Source: Candidatus Gastranaerophilales bacterium
GTDB taxonomy: Bacteria; Cyanobacteriota; Vampirovibrionia; Gastranaerophilales; Gastranaerophilaceae
NCBI GenBank assembly: GCA_910587815.1
Contig: CAJUNK010000011.1
Span: 1-64,000, forward strand
DNA: 64,000 nt
Reading direction: 5' to 3'
The first letter of the stretch is position 1. Each line of letters starts with the position of its first letter. Both the position numbers and the translations under genes were made by a program. The notes under the pieces are model-generated. The model searched no databases and was not told where the DNA came from. It was given only the letters and a program-made list of their open reading frames with translations. This document shows positions 45,554 to 53,445 of this stretch, piece after piece.

Positions 45554-47056
45554 ATGATAAAAAATTGGCATATTGCAAAAAATAATGAAAGATTAAGCCT
45601 GAATGACTTACCTGTTTTAGATATTAAGGATTTAAGAAAAGAAACCATAGAATTTTGTAAAAATGGCCTTCGTCCTGCTGGGTTTTTTGGCAAAGATGAA
45701 GGGGATGGAGTTGTCAAATTATTTATAATTCTTGCAGATGACAAAGGTGTGCTTGGCAAAAAAGGTGTTTTTTATGTTTCAAGTGCAATATTTTGGGCGC
45801 ACATCAGGCTTTATGATTCTTTTACATCTGAAATTCCTGCATTTCACATGTTTGAACGAGAATTTTTTGAAGAATTTAAGATTGAACCTTTGGGGCATCC
45901 ATGGTTAAAACCTTTAAGAAAAAACCAAGACAGGTATGAATTTTTTGAAATGGAAGGGGATGAAATTCACCATGTGCTTGTGGGGCCAATCCATGCAGGG
46001 GTGATAGAACCGGGTCATTTTAGGTTTATGTGCAATGGGGAAACTGTGTACCATCTTGAAATAATGTTAGGGTATCAGCACAGGGGCGTGGAAGATTTAA
46101 TGGTAAAAAACCCGACAAACCAGCTGGCAGAATCAATTTGCGGGGATAGTGTCATTGCAAATAATATTGCATATTCTTCTCTGATGGAATCTATTAAAGG
46201 AATTTCTGTTTCAAATAAGGCGCAATTAATAAGGAAATTGGCGCTTGAAATGGAGCGGGCTGCAATTCATATTGGGGATTTAGGTGCAATAGCAGGGGAT
46301 ATAGCATATCTTATGGGCGCATCTGTTTTTGGAGCCACAAGAACTTTGGTTATAAATACTATGCTTGAATTTTCAGGAAGCCGCTTTGGCCGCGGGCTAA
46401 TTACACTTGGCGGTGTGAATTTTGAAATTGATGAAGAAAAGATTGAACGCGCCAGAAAGACATTTGATAAGGTGGAAAAAGATGTTTGCCGTATGGTAAA
46501 AACTATGCTGAAAAATTCAAGTGTAGCTTCAAGGCTTGAAAAAACAGGCACAATAAGCAAAGAAAGAGCCGAAGAAATTGGTTTGGTTGGAATGGCAGCA
46601 AGGGCATCCGGGGTAAATTTGGATTCAAGATTTGATTTTGCTGATAAATGGATGGATGAATTGAATATAGAGCCTGTGAAAATAAAAGGTACAGGGGATG
46701 TAAATGCAAGGTTTAAATTGAGATACAGAGAGATTTTACAATCTTTTACTATAATAAGGAAAATTTTTGATAAATTAAAAGAATATGCCCACGAGCCTAT
46801 AAATTGTGGTTATGAGGCATTAAGCAAAGAAAATGCGAAAAATGCTTTTGTGATTTCAATAATAGAAGGCTGGAGAGGAGAAGTTATTCACATTGCAATG
46901 ACAGATAGATGCGGCAAATTATTAAAGTATAAAATAAAAGACCCTTCTTTTAATAATTGGTATGCTCTTGCACTTGCTGTTAGAAACAATGGGGTTTCAG
47001 ATTTCCCTCTTTGCAACAAAAGTTTTAACCTTTCATATTGTGGGTGTGACCTGTAA
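45554..47056 (+). CDS. HyfG-like large subunit lacking the NiFe cysteines (Ehr-like)
   Basis: A 500-residue protein: residues ~1-130 NuoC-like, 131-500 NuoD/hydrogenase-large-subunit-like (HHVLVGPIHAGVIEPGHFRF, GYQHRGVEDLM, EMERAAIHIGDLGAIAGDIAYLMG, CNKSF tail). In true group 4 hydrogenases nickel and iron are held by two CxxC motifs. Here the first is C196-G-D-S (second Cys is Ser199). The C-terminal motif, DPCxxC in hydrogenases, reads NLSYCGCDL, so the two positions are Ser494 and Gly497. The protein ends there, with no cleavable tail. It should not bind an NiFe centre and fits the energy-converting hydrogenase-related (Ehr) group. Cys487, 496 and 498 remain and may have another role. Confidence 0.85.
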   Translation: MIKNWHIAKNNERLSLNDLPVLDIKDLRKETIEFCKNGLRPAGFFGKDEGDGVVKLFIILADDKGVLGKKGVFYVSSAIFWAHIRLYDSFTSEIPAFHMFEREFFEEFKIEPLGHPWLKPLRKNQDRYEFFEMEGDEIHHVLVGPIHAGVIEPGHFRFMCNGETVYHLEIMLGYQHRGVEDLMVKNPTNQLAESICGDSVIANNIAYSSLMESIKGISVSNKAQLIRKLALEMERAAIHIGDLGAIAGDIAYLMGASVFGATRTLVINTMLEFSGSRFGRGLITLGGVNFEIDEEKIERARKTFDKVEKDVCRMVKTMLKNSSVASRLEKTGTISKERAEEIGLVGMAARASGVNLDSRFDFADKWMDELNIEPVKIKGTGDVNARFKLRYREILQSFTIIRKIFDKLKEYAHEPINCGYEALSKENAKNAFVISIIEGWRGEVIHIAMTDRCGKLLKYKIKDPSFNNWYALALAVRNNGVSDFPLCNKSFNLSYCGCDL

Positions 47057-47071
47057 AAAAAGGAATATAAA

Positions 47072-47839
47072 ATGTTTGATACACTAAAATCAAAAATATA
47101 TCAAGGAAAACAATACATAAAAAATATTGAATGCGCCCAAATGAGGGAGCAATTTAGAGGGCTACCTATTCTAAAAGATAAAAATTGCGATAATTGTGCA
47201 AAATGTCAAAACATTTGCCCTACAGGCGCATTGAATATTAACCCATTGACAATTGATATGGGAAAATGTACATTTTGCGGCGCTTGCAAAAATATCTGCA
47301 CAAAAAATGCCATAAATTTTTCAAATTTTTATAAACTTTCTACAACAGATTCAAAAAACCTTGTTATAGATGAAAGGATGACAAAAGAACTTTTTGAAAA
47401 GACTGCAATTGAAACCAAAAAAGAAATAACATCAGTCTTTTCAAAATCTTTAAAATTAAGACAAGTTTCAGCAGGGGGCTGTAATGGTTGTGAAATGGAA
47501 TTAAATGCCTGCTCAAATGTAAATTTTGATATGGGAAGGTTTGGGATAGATTTTGTTGCATCTCCAAGGCATGCTGATGGCATTGTAATAACAGGGCCTG
47601 TTACAAAAAATATGGCTTATGCCCTTGAAGATTGCTACAAGGCAGTTCCTAACCCAAAAATGGTGATTTTATGCGGAGCATGTGCAATTTCTGGCGGGAT
47701 TTTTCAAAATTCTACAGAAATTGACCGCGAATTTTTGAAAAAATATCCTATAGATTTATACATTCCAGGCTGCCCTGTTCACCCTCTAACCTTTATAAAT
47801 GGAGTTTTGGGGTATATTAAAGAAAAGAAAACACATTAA
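47072..47839 (+). CDS. Fused ferredoxin + small subunit (HyfH-HyfI-like)
   Basis: A 255-residue protein. Residues ~35-90 have two [4Fe-4S] motifs (CDNCAKCQNICP and CTFCGACKNICT), as in HyfH/NuoI; residues ~128-255 are NuoB/small-subunit-like with GGCNGCEMELNAC, LCGACAISGG and GCPVHP providing the four Cys of the proximal cluster. In E. coli hyfH and hyfI are separate genes, so this is a fusion. All cluster ligands are intact, unlike the NiFe site of its partner. Electrons could thus still pass through the small subunit. It starts 15 bases after hyfG. Confidence 0.9.
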   Translation: MFDTLKSKIYQGKQYIKNIECAQMREQFRGLPILKDKNCDNCAKCQNICPTGALNINPLTIDMGKCTFCGACKNICTKNAINFSNFYKLSTTDSKNLVIDERMTKELFEKTAIETKKEITSVFSKSLKLRQVSAGGCNGCEMELNACSNVNFDMGRFGIDFVASPRHADGIVITGPVTKNMAYALEDCYKAVPNPKMVILCGACAISGGIFQNSTEIDREFLKKYPIDLYIPGCPVHPLTFINGVLGYIKEKKTH

Positions 47840-48006
47840 TTTATTTGCCTTAAAGTCTTTATAGTGCTTGATTAAATATTTTGGGTATTTTATCAGGTTT
47901 ATGTTGTTTATATTTTGTTTTGAATCACTGTCATATTGGCAGTTTGCAAACAATGGATATGTTGTTTGTAAACTATATTTTGTGTTTTTGAAAATACATA
48001 AGAAAA

Positions 48007-48037
48007 GGGCACCTAAAGGTTACTGAAAAAGGTGCCC
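48007..48037 (-). terminator. Terminator downstream of the glycine-rich gene
   Basis: An 8-bp perfect stem (gggcacct / aggtgccc) which, read on the minus strand, is followed by TTTT. It lies about 40 bases past the stop of the glycine-rich gene. Confidence 0.8.
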
Positions 48038-48074
48038 GAAAAGTTGTTCATCAAAAAATTGCATGAGCCGCCCC

Positions 48075-51000
48075 CTACTGCACACTTTTATACTCAAGGA
48101 TAATAAAGCCATCGCCACCATTACCCCCTCTGCCGCCTGTTCTATTTAATACAGCACCGCCTCCGCCTCCACCGCCAAAGGCTCCATTACCTCCATCAGG
48201 TGAAGCTGCTGTAGATTTAGCATTACATATAGTTTCATAAAGCGGAGATGGTATTGCACTTCCTCCGCATCCTGGACGTACAGGCCCCGCTGTTTCTTCA
48301 ACCCCATCATTAGAATTAATAGATGTATTGCATACTTTATTTCCTTCACCATCTTTTGAATTAAATATGCAGGCTAAATATCCGCCCATACCACCATAAT
48401 CATTTATACCTTTTTGTCCGTTAATAATACTTAAATTATTCTGAACAAAATCTTTGTATAATGCATTGTAATTATCAGGAAACTTAACTTCACCTCCATG
48501 GATTCCTGAATCAGATGTTCCAATATTTCCTTTAATGCCGCCTCTAGCAGATAATGTTACCTTCTTTCCTCCTGATTTAACAGTTAATGTTGTTGTTCCT
48601 CCATTACCATCTCCAACAATAGAACTTCCGCCTTTGCCAATATTTATTATCATTTTTCTATCAGTCCCATCGAAATTAGTTAATACTCCTTTAACAATTT
48701 CACCAGCTGTTCCTCCACCTCCATTTGTTCCACCCCATTCAATATAGATATACCCGTTAGCACCCTTGCCCCCGTATCCAGGTATTCCTTTGTCATTAAT
48801 TACACCTCCTCCTCCGCCACCGCCTGCGCCGTAACTTGTAATTAATGCATCCCCGCCGTCAGATTGTGCTCCTCCTTCTAAACCTCCTTTTAATAAAGCT
48901 CCGTTTAGATCATAGAGCTGTCCTCCTTTTCCTCCGCCTGCTCCATTACCCGGAGTTTTACCGGCTCCTCCATTTTCTCCCCCGTTATGAAAATTAGTCT
49001 TTTTCCAATTAACATATTTAGCATAACTACTATCTACATTACTTGTTTTTATTCCTCCCCCAATACCATAAGAATTATTTATATACGTTTCATCACTTTC
49101 ATATTTCCCCCCTTTACCTCCTGAAACTGATATCAATGTGGTACCGCTGCTATTTGTAATAGATGTACTTCCTCCATTATTACCATTACTTCCATAACTT
49201 GTAGTCTTACCTCCCCCCGTCCCTATATTAAAGTTAAGCTTTTGGCCCGGTGTTACACTTAATTCTCCTATCCATATTTGTCCTGCTCCTCCACCGCCTC
49301 CAGAGTTTGATTTAGTATAGTATTGGCATTTAAATACATTTTTTTTACCTGTTCCTCCATAATACATACGAAGGGCTCCAGGTTTGCCGGCTTCAAACCT
49401 GCATATTGTACTCCCATCTTGACATGAGGTACCTTTTCCGCCTCCCTTGCCGCCATTGCAGCGTTCTTCTCCAAATATATTCTGTGAGCCTGGTATGATG
49501 CCCGCAGAATTATATGATGCAGAAACACCACCGTATCCGCCTCCACCTCCACCACCTTTTCCTTGTATACTGGTAGTTGCATAACCGGCTTGACCTGCAT
49601 TACCCTGACCGCCGCCAATAAAAGTATTTAAAGATTTTCCGCCGCTGCCACCACCACCGCTGTATGTTCCAGCACCGCCGCCTCCTCCGCCTGCTCCGTA
49701 TCCGCCTCCGCCACCGCCACCGCCGCCCGCAGCAGCAATACTAGTGAATTCAACACCGCATCCGCCTCCACCACCGCCACCGCCAGCTTGAAATATTATT
49801 GAAGCATCAGCAGCCCCTGATGCTGTTGAAACAGTGGTAGGGCCGCCACCTCCATAACCGTTTCCTGCTGTTGAAGAACCTATATATCTGTAACCGCCCC
49901 CGCCACCTGCGGCCCAAATTGATCCATAGCCGCCATTGCCTGCATAAAAATTCCCGCTTTTTGCCTGAGCACCTCTACCACCTGCTGCTAGAAGAATATT
50001 TTGTGTGCCATAACTACCGTTGCCTGCTGCGTTAACATTTCCTGCATTTGTACTGTGTATTGAATCAGACCCACTGCCGCCAGATATGCCATTGCATAAC
50101 CCTGCACTAATATTTTCACGCCCGCCGGCATAACAGGACTCTGCACCACCACATCCCCCGCCACCAATTTTTATATATATAGCCTGACTGGTTATATCCA
50201 AACTTTTATTACTCAAAAAACCACCGCTGCCGCCCCCGCCGCCATAACCGTATGATGCGTGGGCTCCGCCTCCGCCTCCGCCGCAGGCAGTTATTTTAAT
50301 ACTTGAACCTGTAATACCACCAGGACTGACTTTAATAGCTTCATCTGCAATATAGGTCCATTGAGTTTCCCCGCTTGTCTTGCATCTTGAATCAAGCTCG
50401 GGAGCACCATATCCTGCTTTTGGAAATCTTTCAACTTTAGTTTCACCTAAGCTCAAATAATCATTGTATGTTTCAGTTGTATTGGGTATATTTCCATAGG
50501 CCCAGTCTGTGCCCACTCCTCCGCTTGCTCCCCCTCCGCCTGCACCTATTAAGAATACACGGAGTTTATTTACATTATCAGGAACAATCCAATTGCTTTC
50601 AGATGATGTTATTTCTTTATTACCGTATGAAGCATCTCCACCAGCACCGCCTGCTCCCATCATAGTTACGTTAATTCTACTAGCATCTGTTGGTATATTA
50701 AATTCTTTTTGTTCAGAACTATCTGTAAATATAGTAATAACACTATCCTTATCATACTTTGATGCATCAGCTAATATCTTAACCTCAGCATCTGTTACCC
50801 TTCTTGTCATCACAGGAGCAAGTGCTGCCATAAGCAATGATGCCACTAAAAGTGCCATTAATAATTCTACTAATGAAAACCCAGCTTTTTTGTTACTCTT
50901 TATGTCACCCTGAACTTGTTTCAGGGTCTTCCTGTAATCTGTTGGAGATTCTGATATAAATTCAGAATGACATGATTTGTTCAGGGTGACAGGTTGAAAA

Positions 51001-51176
51001 AAGGCAGGTTTCTTATGGATTGCCGCGTCGCTTTGCTCCTCGCAATGACAGAGGGGAAAATCCTCATAATGACGAGTTTTAAAAAAGGTCGATGGCATTT
51101 GAAATGACCAGTGCTTTCTGCTCACCTGGGTAATTGAAACGGTAGTGTTATTGGTATTGAATTTCTTTAAAACCAT
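48075..51176 (-). CDS. Giant glycine-rich prepilin-like protein, 1033 aa
   Basis: ATG 51176 has AAAGGAG 9 bases upstream. The prepilin site is GFSLVELL with Gly99 at -1, Phe100 at +1 and Glu104 at +5, followed by a hydrophobic helix (MALLVASLLMAALAPVM) as in type IV pilins and pseudopilins. The 99-residue leader is extraordinarily long; it includes translated repeats (CHCEEQSDAAIHKK, CHSEFISES, LKQVQGD). The rest is Gly-rich (long GGGGG runs) with Tyr, Ser, Asn and dispersed Cys. It is a paralogue of the gene at 1-2266, with long blocks of similar DNA. An exported pseudopilin or adhesive surface fibre is likely; a role in host mucus attachment would be speculation. Confidence 0.88.
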   Translation of the reverse strand: MVLKKFNTNNTTVSITQVSRKHWSFQMPSTFFKTRHYEDFPLCHCEEQSDAAIHKKPAFFQPVTLNKSCHSEFISESPTDYRKTLKQVQGDIKSNKKAGFSLVELLMALLVASLLMAALAPVMTRRVTDAEVKILADASKYDKDSVITIFTDSSEQKEFNIPTDASRINVTMMGAGGAGGDASYGNKEITSSESNWIVPDNVNKLRVFLIGAGGGGASGGVGTDWAYGNIPNTTETYNDYLSLGETKVERFPKAGYGAPELDSRCKTSGETQWTYIADEAIKVSPGGITGSSIKITACGGGGGGAHASYGYGGGGGSGGFLSNKSLDITSQAIYIKIGGGGCGGAESCYAGGRENISAGLCNGISGGSGSDSIHSTNAGNVNAAGNGSYGTQNILLAAGGRGAQAKSGNFYAGNGGYGSIWAAGGGGGYRYIGSSTAGNGYGGGGPTTVSTASGAADASIIFQAGGGGGGGGCGVEFTSIAAAGGGGGGGGGYGAGGGGGGAGTYSGGGGSGGKSLNTFIGGGQGNAGQAGYATTSIQGKGGGGGGGYGGVSASYNSAGIIPGSQNIFGEERCNGGKGGGKGTSCQDGSTICRFEAGKPGALRMYYGGTGKKNVFKCQYYTKSNSGGGGGAGQIWIGELSVTPGQKLNFNIGTGGGKTTSYGSNGNNGGSTSITNSSGTTLISVSGGKGGKYESDETYINNSYGIGGGIKTSNVDSSYAKYVNWKKTNFHNGGENGGAGKTPGNGAGGGKGGQLYDLNGALLKGGLEGGAQSDGGDALITSYGAGGGGGGGVINDKGIPGYGGKGANGYIYIEWGGTNGGGGTAGEIVKGVLTNFDGTDRKMIINIGKGGSSIVGDGNGGTTTLTVKSGGKKVTLSARGGIKGNIGTSDSGIHGGEVKFPDNYNALYKDFVQNNLSIINGQKGINDYGGMGGYLACIFNSKDGEGNKVCNTSINSNDGVEETAGPVRPGCGGSAIPSPLYETICNAKSTAASPDGGNGAFGGGGGGGAVLNRTGGRGGNGGDGFIILEYKSVQ
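50911..51050 (-). repeat. Two kinds of translated palindromic repeats in the prepilin leader
   Basis: gtcaccctgaacttgtttca, continuing as gggtctt, and further on gattctgatataaattcaga plus atgac, are imperfect palindromes. A separate stretch reads ttgccgcgtcgctttgctcc, continuing tcgcaatgac. These resemble small dispersed repeats found in many bacteria, often in front of or inside genes; identification is from memory. All are read in frame within the leader peptide, before the cleavage site. Confidence 0.6.
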
Positions 51177-51186
51177 AAGTTTTAAC

Positions 51187-51217
51187 TCCTTTTAGATAAA
51201 CAATTTTAGATAAACAA
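51187..51217 (-). promoter_or_regulatory. Tandem 14-base repeat in the leader
   Basis: ttttagataaacaa occurs twice in direct tandem (about 51188-51215), giving TTGTTTATC twice on the minus strand, just before the ribosome site of the glycine-rich gene. It is the counterpart of the doubled motif near 2280-2312 in front of the paralogue. Confidence 0.5.
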
Positions 51218-51287
51218 TTTGTAAAAATCTGCGAGTTCGGAAAAATAGGTCACAGACATTTTAGAATTATACGGCAAAATAGTTCAC

Positions 51288-51497
51288 ATGACAAGACTGC
51301 AATTTTTAGGTAAGAATATCAAAAAATATAGGCTGCAAAACGAATACAGCCAGGAATTTCTTGCCGAAAAGTGCAATTTATCAAGAGAATATATTTCAAG
51401 AATTGAATCTGGGCAAAAATATGTAAGCCTGAAAAAAATTTTTATGATAGCAGATGTATTAAAGGTTTCAATAAACACGCTTTTTGATTTTGAATGA
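51288..51497 (+). CDS. XRE-family helix-turn-helix protein
   Basis: A 69-residue DNA-binding protein that consists of one HTH_3 domain: GKNIKKYRLQNEYSQEFLAEKCNLSREYISRIESGQKYVSLKKIFMIADVLKVS. The recognition helix is LSREYISRIESG. It is divergent from the giant glycine-rich gene, 111 bases away, and so a candidate regulator of it or of itself. The ribosome site is weak. The convergent neighbour is the MCE gene. Confidence 0.88.
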   Translation: MTRLQFLGKNIKKYRLQNEYSQEFLAEKCNLSREYISRIESGQKYVSLKKIFMIADVLKVSINTLFDFE

Positions 51498-51506
51498 AAG
51501 AGGGCT

Positions 51507-52133
51507 TTACCAAAATTTAAAACTGTCGATAAATTTTTCTATTTGGTGCTGAAATCTGTTTACATTTCTTAATTTTTCTTGGTTTTTTGTCATATCATCA
51601 AGGATTTTATTGAAATCTTCCGTGAAATCCGGAGCTTCAGAAATGGCTTTTGCTGCATTGAGTGTTGATTCCGGGGTTATGCTGTCTACAAATTGTTTAA
51701 TACAGATAAGCACCTCACGCACATCGCTAAAAGCTTCCATATAATCGGAAATTCTAAGTGCTTCTGATACAATTATGCCTTTTGCGCCTGGTGTATCTGT
51801 TTTTGGTGGCATAATTTCTATCGATTTTGAACCGCCAAGCCCATTGTATTCCACCTTTGCGATGGCGCCATCAGGGATTTTCGTGTTTGGTTTTGTGATT
51901 ACAATTTCGCATAAAATACTGTCCATGCCTTGTTTAAGGTTTCTGACATGTCCTACAATTATGCCCATAAACCGTACTGGGGAGCCTTTTATCAAGCTAT
52001 CTGCATCTTGAAACCTTATAGTATAAAGGTTTGGCTTTACAAACTTATTATAATAAATTCTATGAGCCGTGAAAAATACAGCTACAGCAAGGGTTATAAG
52101 AATTAAAATCTCGATTATTCTTGCTTTTTTCAA
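51507..52133 (-). CDS. MCE/MlaD-domain protein
   Basis: A 208-residue protein with one N-terminal membrane anchor (ILILITLAVAVFFTAHRIYY) and an MCE domain at about 35-115: LYTIRFQDADSLIKGSPVRFMGIIVGHVRNL and GLGGSKSIEIMPP. Such proteins form hexameric rings that carry phospholipids between inner and outer membranes, so the host is probably diderm. The start is TTG and overlaps the stop of the cobalamin adenosyltransferase gene by 4 bases (TTGA). No MlaE/MlaF gene is visible. Confidence 0.88.
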   Translation of the reverse strand: MKKARIIEILILITLAVAVFFTAHRIYYNKFVKPNLYTIRFQDADSLIKGSPVRFMGIIVGHVRNLKQGMDSILCEIVITKPNTKIPDGAIAKVEYNGLGGSKSIEIMPPKTDTPGAKGIIVSEALRISDYMEAFSDVREVLICIKQFVDSITPESTLNAAKAISEAPDFTEDFNKILDDMTKNQEKLRNVNRFQHQIEKFIDSFKFW

Positions 52134-52699
52134 TATTCTACACCCTCCCTGGCCTCAACTCCTATATTCCAGTAGTGTTTCACGGGTTTTATTTCTGAAA
52201 CAAGGTGTGCAATTTCAATAATTTTTTCATTGGCATTTCTGCCTGTGAGCACTATTTCTACCCCTTTTGGTTTATTTTTCAAGGTTTCAAGCATATCTTC
52301 AAGATCTATAAGCCCTAAATCAAGCGCTATATTTGCCTCATCCAAAATCACAAGTTCATACTCACAATTTTTAATAGCATTTTTTGCAAATGCCCATCCC
52401 TTCTGGATTTCAGCCTTATCTTCATTGTTTACATTATTTTTATAAACAATCCTATTTAAACCTGCATTTATTACCTTAAAACGATTTTTGATATCACCTG
52501 AAAGGTTTGAAAACGAATGGATTTCACCATAATCGGAACCGCCTTTTGTAAACATTACAATAAGTACATTCCAGCCGCGCCCAAGAGCACGAAGCGCAAG
52601 ACCAAGACTGGCTGTGGTTTTGCCTTTGCCATCTCCTGTATAAACCTGTATATAGCCGATTTTATTAAAACACGGGTTATGAAGATTATCCAAATCCAT
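52130..52699 (-). CDS. Cob(I)alamin adenosyltransferase (CobO/BtuR type)
   Basis: A 189-residue P-loop protein: Walker A GDGKGKTTASLGLALRALGRG near the N-terminus, VILDEANIALDLGLI with a Walker B-like acid, EIVLTGRNANEKIIEIAHLVSEIKPVKHYW and the terminal GVEAREGVEY. It adenosylates cobalamin. It is translationally coupled to the MCE gene downstream, a curious pairing. B12-binding radical SAM genes elsewhere in the window use cobalamin but not the adenosyl form. Confidence 0.93.
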   Translation of the reverse strand: MDLDNLHNPCFNKIGYIQVYTGDGKGKTTASLGLALRALGRGWNVLIVMFTKGGSDYGEIHSFSNLSGDIKNRFKVINAGLNRIVYKNNVNNEDKAEIQKGWAFAKNAIKNCEYELVILDEANIALDLGLIDLEDMLETLKNKPKGVEIVLTGRNANEKIIEIAHLVSEIKPVKHYWNIGVEAREGVEY

Positions 52700-52822
52700 A
52701 GAAAAATTTTATCATAAAAAATGTTAAAAAAAATTCACAAAAAGAGCCAAAAAAATGTTAGAAACCCGGATAGTGTGGAATTAAGATATTAGTGCTTAGA
52801 TAAAAATAAGGCTTAATTTTTC

Positions 52823-53344
52823 ATGTCAATTTCCCCTATTTCTGCTTCCAGTTTATATCAAGAGCAAATAAATTACTTTTTAGATGCAACCCGCACAGAT
52901 TTTAATTCTGTGAGTAATTTACTTGCCAAATTTGGGGTGAAATCCACTGGGGATACTCAAAAGGACCTTGCTAAATTACAGGAAATCCAAAAAAAGACCG
53001 CAATAGAAGCAAAACAAAGCCTGTCTGAGGATGAAACGCCCTCTACAAGCGCTAAAGAACCTGAGTCTTATATTTGGTACAGTATAATGTATCAGCTTGG
53101 ATTAGACCCAACAGGCTCTCCACAGAAGGATTTTCAGGAAATTATGACTGAAATTGTGGATAGAATACAAGGCGCAAAAAGTGAAAGTGAATATAATAAG
53201 TATATGGGCTTAATTGCCCTTGTAGAGAATCTTTTCATAGCTTCAGGCGTGAAAATCAGCGATATATCAGCAGATTCGCTCTCTGCGTACCAATCCATGG
53301 AACTCCTCGCTAACTATAATAAAGCATCGCTTGAAAACACGTAA
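52823..53344 (+). CDS. Hypothetical protein with two repeated modules, 173 aa
   Basis: A soluble helical protein. Two segments share a pattern: LLAKFGVKSTGDTQKDLAKLQEI (about 33-55) and MYQLGLDPTGSPQKDFQEIMTEI (about 89-111), with the common core (F/L)Gx(K/D)xTGxxQKD. Each is followed by a helix. No known family is recognised and no signal peptide is present. It stands alone between two divergent/convergent genes; upstream is weakly ribosome-site-like (aagg). Confidence 0.6.
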   Translation: MSISPISASSLYQEQINYFLDATRTDFNSVSNLLAKFGVKSTGDTQKDLAKLQEIQKKTAIEAKQSLSEDETPSTSAKEPESYIWYSIMYQLGLDPTGSPQKDFQEIMTEIVDRIQGAKSESEYNKYMGLIALVENLFIASGVKISDISADSLSAYQSMELLANYNKASLENT

Positions 53345-53445
53345 AATATTCAGGCTTGAAAGCCTTGGTGCGTATGCATTTTGGCATTTTGTACGCGAAA
53401 CATATACATAAAATAAGCAAAAATAATAAACACCTGTAAATTTTA

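Noticed and set aside
45554..47056. Functional [NiFe]-hydrogenase large subunit
   Set aside because: Both CxxC metal motifs are broken (CGDS; S494/G497).
48535..50913. Plus-strand Pro-rich frames opposite the second glycine-rich gene
   Set aside because: Shadows of Gly codons; no start signals.
48075..51176. CRISPR-like or tandem DNA repeats in the glycine-rich genes
   Set aside because: The repetition follows Gly codon runs in frame, with no constant spacer length.
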